A program made the position numbers and the translations under genes. Of a stretch of DNA of 64,000 bases, positions 32,700-64,000 are shown in pieces. The DNA comes from Melitaea cinxia (Eukaryota; Arthropoda; Insecta; Lepidoptera; Nymphalidae): the NCBI RefSeq assembly GCF_905220565.1, contig NC_059410.1:6906695-6970694 (forward strand), read 5' to 3'. Under the pieces are notes generated by a model. The model worked only from the letters and a program-made list of their open reading frames with translations. It made no database searches and was not told the origin of the DNA. Positions within the stretch are counted from its first letter, which is position 1. Each line of letters starts with the position of its first letter.

Positions 32700-35600
32700 T
32701 AAGTGAAACACTATATTATAACCACACGTCGCCGGTATTACATTGTTAATTACAAATCAATTCATTATTATACATCTAGAAATGGATGAGAGGACAAAAG
32801 GAAAATCAATTAAATAGTATTAGTATATAATAGCTTTTAATCAGCAGTGTAATACCGGCCGGTGGGGAACTTAAAATAGCTTTAATTGATACTCGGAGGT
32901 AATAACAGCTCACGTGTCGAACAGTATCAACTAACATCAGTCGCACTTTACGATTTCACCGTCCAATCGCTGACAAATTACTCGCTACGGCTGTACAGTA
33001 TTGAAACCACGCAATGTCGTGTAACACGGCAACAATTACTAATACAATTATATATCTAACACTCATCCTTCACATATTCTATCCTACTCGACTTTCCGTA
33101 ATAATTGTGATGGCGCCATTTCATATGTAACACTTAAAATTGGCTAACTAAAAGGTAAAATACGAATATGATTTATTATTGCCTTAGACATAGCCGACTA
33201 AGCCACTTCAAAAGCAAAGCCCGAAGCACATTATATAGCTAAACTTAATCGAGAAATCTAAATAAATTAACGAAGTAATACAAAGTAAATAGTCGTCTTA
33301 GGGTTTATTATAAAAAAGATAAAATCATTCAGTATGAATAAAAGTTACGTTTATTATGAATATAAAATTTACATAAATGTATGTTGGTATTATTTTACGT
33401 TTTCGTTCTTACAATTCTCCCTCATGTCACAAAATTAATATATCATTATATATTTCACATCAGCGAGACGATTTCCGTTAAAATTAATTGTACAAAAATA
33501 TGATCAATAAATCAATAATAAACCGTGTAAAAATGGTTTTAAAACTTACATTTTTATTATGAAAACGATTTTTTCATTTATTTCTACTCCGATTTCGTTT
33601 CGCCCATGTGACATTTACAAACATGTCCCGAATAACAATTGTGACGTGAAAATATAGACGGTCGAGGCATCATATCTCGTATGAAATCTATAATTGTGCG
33701 CCATTTTTGTCTCATCAACATCAAAGAATATACCGAAAACTTTGTAAATAACATTTCGTTAAAATTATTGCGTTCGGTTTGGAATGGTTGGAAGAAAGTG
33801 AACTACGAGGCAGTACTTTGTTTCATTACAAACTTTCTAATATCACTTGAAAACATTTAATAAGCAAAACTACATGCTGTATTCTATTTACAAATGGTGC
33901 GCGAAAAAATTCAAAAAATCCCTTTGCAACAATTTGCAGTGACATCAAAATTGGAATAATTGTCAATATAATTAAGCCTACATTGATACTAATAATTGCG
34001 TTTAAATGTTCTGAGGATGTAAATAAGCTCCGAGGATATTTCGTATAGAGTATCCTGAACAAATAAAATGGTAAGCACCGGACTCCAAGTATAATAAATA
34101 TTGCACATTAACATACAGGCGTGCAGTTTTAACGAATGAGTACACAGTATCGGCGAAGAACATCTCTCGATACGTTATAAATACGAGTTAAGTCTAACAC
34201 GTTAGGATACAAAACCTACGAATATTTAAAAATATCAATTTCTTAGGCCAATTATATCTTATTTTTTAATTTAAATAAGAACTTACGTTCACTCGTCGTG
34301 CCTCTATGTATACCGGATTATTTATTTGTGGCAACGCTACATTTTCGCTTAAACTAAAAAGTCTTGGCACAAATAAAATATCAACTGAGGGTTCGCACTG
34401 CGAAACGATACGTCTGCGATACGCGCCAGCGAAGATGCGACCGCTACAGACAGAAAACAAAGAGCACACACGCTTAACATAAACATCGTCAGCACAACGC
34501 GTATAAATTACATAAATAAATCCCTAAGTCTAAATACCCTCAGAACAATTAATAATGTATTTATATAAAATTCAGTTCTTTAATAGGATTATTTGGCATC
34601 TATCACCAATATCGTAACTCTAATTTAAACATGGTATACGTAGGTGAAAATACCTAAAATCCGTTACAATGCGTATCTTCGAACATAATCTCCACGAGTA
34701 CAAATCCCTGCCGAACCTAAATTTCCTCCTGATCACGCACTGCGGTCCCGCGCCCCGCGCCCGCCCGCGTCCCGCGTCCGTCCCGCTCCTTGGCGCCTCC
34801 CACTCCCAAACTAATTGTATAGAACTAATTTGAAGCTAATCGGGACACAAAATCGCTTGAACGTCAACTCAATAACACTATTTCGCTCGCGAAGCCCGGT
34901 AATGTAATCGCTGTGTCTATAGAGCGGCACAACACTTCGTTTAAACAGTATTTATCACCTAAGGAATTGTTTTATCTGTGAACGTCCATCGACTCATTCG
35001 ATACAGAATTGTGATTTAACCTATCGTACACTAAATACATTTAGAAAAATCGTAGGCAGTCTAACTAAACTTATTACCGATCCGAGAGTCATAAAATTGT
35101 TATACGCATCGAACGATACTCGCAATGTAAATGCATTAACTCGATTGGTAAATTTTGAAAATATTTATTTACTTTTTAGTTTAATTAATTTATTTTTGAA
35201 AAACTTCTTATCTTTTACCTAATTTCTAATACGAACAAATTTTAGTTAGCAAGAAGGACATTTTACTGTCAATTTTATTTACCTCGAATCGATATTAATT
35301 GTTACAAACTTATCGGCTACTTCAATAATGGGTTACAGGTAAATTAACTAAAGCTGGCACGTGAATATGGATAAAGCGTGACGTCACACTGTGTACGTTC
35401 TGAGGATTGATTTGTCACTCTTGCACGCAAGTGATCGAGCAAGTTAAGTTTTAATGAAATATATTCGTTTAAAAGCAGTCTTTACAATAAAATTGGATTT
35501 GTGTGAGCTTTATGAATGTGCCAGCTTTAGATGATAAAAGCGTCAAGTCCGCGTTCCAAGTTTACAATTAAAATCGTTAAGCAGACATCGCACACGCAAT

Positions 35601-36000
35601 CGGCCCACTCGCAAAATTTATACTGATTTTCTTACTTCGATCCGTTGCGAGTAAGCCAGTTGGAAACTAGAACTAAATATATTGACGTAGCTAGGTTTTT
35701 CTGGATAAAAAAAAAGTTCTCAAGGGCATTGTCCGAAAGATGATTCTAGGGCGCACCCGCGACCTAGTTACGTCAACACACATACTACAATTGCGGTTAA
35801 AGCCCAGTCAAACAACGATCTGTTATGATCACGGACCGTTAATTTTAAACAAGACATTACAAATTTAACGGTCTGTAATGTATCATTTTTTGAATATATG
35901 AACCGGGCTTAAACGAGTTTACTATAAAAAATAAATCTCGTTACAGAAGGGGTTCGACGCTACGTGCGATACAATTAAGTTAATAGGACGACCTCGGCTG
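32700..36000 (-). other. Convergent intergenic region / probable Src42A 3' UTR and flank
   Basis: No coding sequence supported. Mostly AT-rich unique-looking DNA. Landmarks are a GC-rich pyrimidine tract at 34741-34800 (CCCGCGCCCCGCGCCCGCCC) and several TTTATT motifs (AATAAA on the minus strand) that could end Src42A transcripts. Short open frames at 33826-34062 and 34266-34469 look like chance. Confidence 0.4.
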
Positions 36001-36039
36001 ATGGAGAGCGTGGGGGCGTGGGGCGGTGTGTGGGCGGCT

Positions 36040-36237
36040 CTAGGGCGCGCGGTAGAGCGTGTTGTGGCGGTGGCACAGCGGCGCCGGCGGCTGGCCCAGC
36101 GTGGCGGCGTGGCCAGGCGCGTGACCGGCCAGGTGCGCGGCGTGGCCGTGCGCGTGGCCGAGCGCGTAGTGCTGCAGGTGCTGCAGGGACGCGCTGCCGT
36201 GCAGCATCAGCTCCGGCGGCATGTGGTATAGGCCGGG
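36040..36237 (-). CDS. Candidate His/Ala/Gly-rich terminal exon, unassigned
   Basis: The minus strand has a good acceptor (TTCCGCAG, exon from 36237). It is followed by an open frame TPGLYHMPPELMLHG, then a His/Ala/Gly-rich stretch (GHAHGHAAHLAGHAPGH), ending NTLYRAP and TAG at 36042-36040: 65 codons of GC-rich sequence in an AT-rich neighbourhood. It lies about 490 bases downstream of the Src42A stop. It could be an alternative 3' exon of Src42A, the last exon of another gene whose upstream exons I could not find, or GC-rich 3' UTR. I do not recognise the protein. Confidence 0.3.
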   Translation of the reverse strand, partial: PGLYHMPPELMLHGSASLQHLQHYALGHAHGHAAHLAGHAPGHAATLGQPPAPLCHRHNTLYRAP

Positions 36238-36729
36238 GGTCTGCGGAACGATTTCTTTATTTAGACTTTATTGTACACCACAACTACGTGTTACATATTA
36301 AACATATTTTAAGATAGTTACAGACTGCCGAGTACAATGGGTTGACTGATATCTAAATACCCGTTAAATAAAAATACTACGTTATCAAAACCAATATACA
36401 CACTGCCGTACACTGTCGCTATTTATTTTGCGACGATATTATTATTCGTTTAATTTTGTCGTGAAAATGTATTTTTCGGATAGTAATGCAATTTCTTTTT
36501 TTATATATTTTAATTTTTTTTACAAATACTTATTTGTCATAAAACTAGAATTTGTTTGATTTTAAAATTATTTCTAAATAAATATATAATATAATAATCT
36601 TTTTCCTAAAGGTTACGTTGGGCCATGAGACACGGTATTTGTAGGGTAGAACGATAAAAGTAAACAACACAATGAAACACTAACGTGGTGCGCGTGTGCG
36701 TGTCGGTGGGGCGGCAGGGAAGGCCGGGC

Positions 36730-64000
<27,271 letters not shown>

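Noticed and set aside
34266..34469. 67-codon minus-strand ORF in the convergent region
   Set aside because: AT-rich flank with no domain and no splice partner; length expected by chance.
36001..36317. Plus-strand Arg/Ala/Gly-rich open frames
   Set aside because: GC-rich shadows of the minus-strand His/Ala-rich frame; no start context, splice sites or recognisable domain.

Overview
This is a window from an insect nuclear genome, almost certainly a moth or butterfly. It is AT-rich, with spliced genes using GT-AG introns. It also carries many of the dispersed repeats typical of Lepidoptera, such as SINE tails reading AGGCCTATGCCCAGTAGT and the GAAGTCGGTT repeat family. I assembled the gene models by eye from reading frames and splice signals; no search or alignment was run.

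There are three host genes. (1) Bases 69-12576, minus strand, hold the 5' half (11 exons, about 2,870 codons) of midasin (MDN1/Rea1), the giant AAA+ ATPase that remodels pre-60S ribosomes. All six AAA modules are visible and the gene runs off the left edge. (2) Bases 27345-32532, plus strand, hold a complete 12-exon gene of about 856 codons. It is a helical, low-complexity-free protein that I tentatively assign to FIRRM (C1orf112), partner of the recombination ATPase FIGNL1, largely on length and character. (3) Bases 36730-64000, minus strand, hold the 3' part (6 exons: the SH2 domain from its N-terminal arginine region onward, kinase and regulatory tail) of a Src-family tyrosine kinase, best matching Src42A, spread over very long introns.

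MDN1 and the FIRRM-like gene are divergent. Nearly all of the 14.7 kb between their start codons is transposable elements. From left to right these are: a dead DDE_3/Tc1-like transposase (12747-13340); a 2.7-kb TTAA-flanked element (13593-16265) stuffed with nested SINEs, a fold-back and a short tandem array; a decayed LINE reverse transcriptase (16500-17055, minus); an ISL2EU/PIF-like DNA transposon with a largely intact transposase gene (18164-20592); a tRNA-type SINE with a 10-bp target duplication (20850-21159); and a full-length I/Jockey-group LINE with two intact ORFs (21940-27249). The LINE is bounded by a 12-bp target duplication and sits about 95 bp upstream of the FIRRM-like start codon.

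The right half is Src42A introns and 3' flank. It holds two hAT-type MITEs with 8-bp duplications (38499-38959, 55133-55613), a second MITE (39218-39613), a truncated R1-clade LINE (48050-48731), inverted repeat pairs, and six copies of the GAAGTCGGTT repeat. One of those six is interrupted by a 1.33-kb pogo-like deletion derivative (59433-60764). An unfilled paralogue of that target is present in the same window. I see no CRISPR arrays, no rRNA, no convincing functional tRNA and no bacterial operon structure. The best candidates for something undescribed are the duplicated-C4/DDE/SWIM transposon with an ATGA start-stop overlap, the psq+PHD pogo derivative, the tRNA-like snap-back element, and an unassigned His/Ala-rich terminal exon at 36040-36237.
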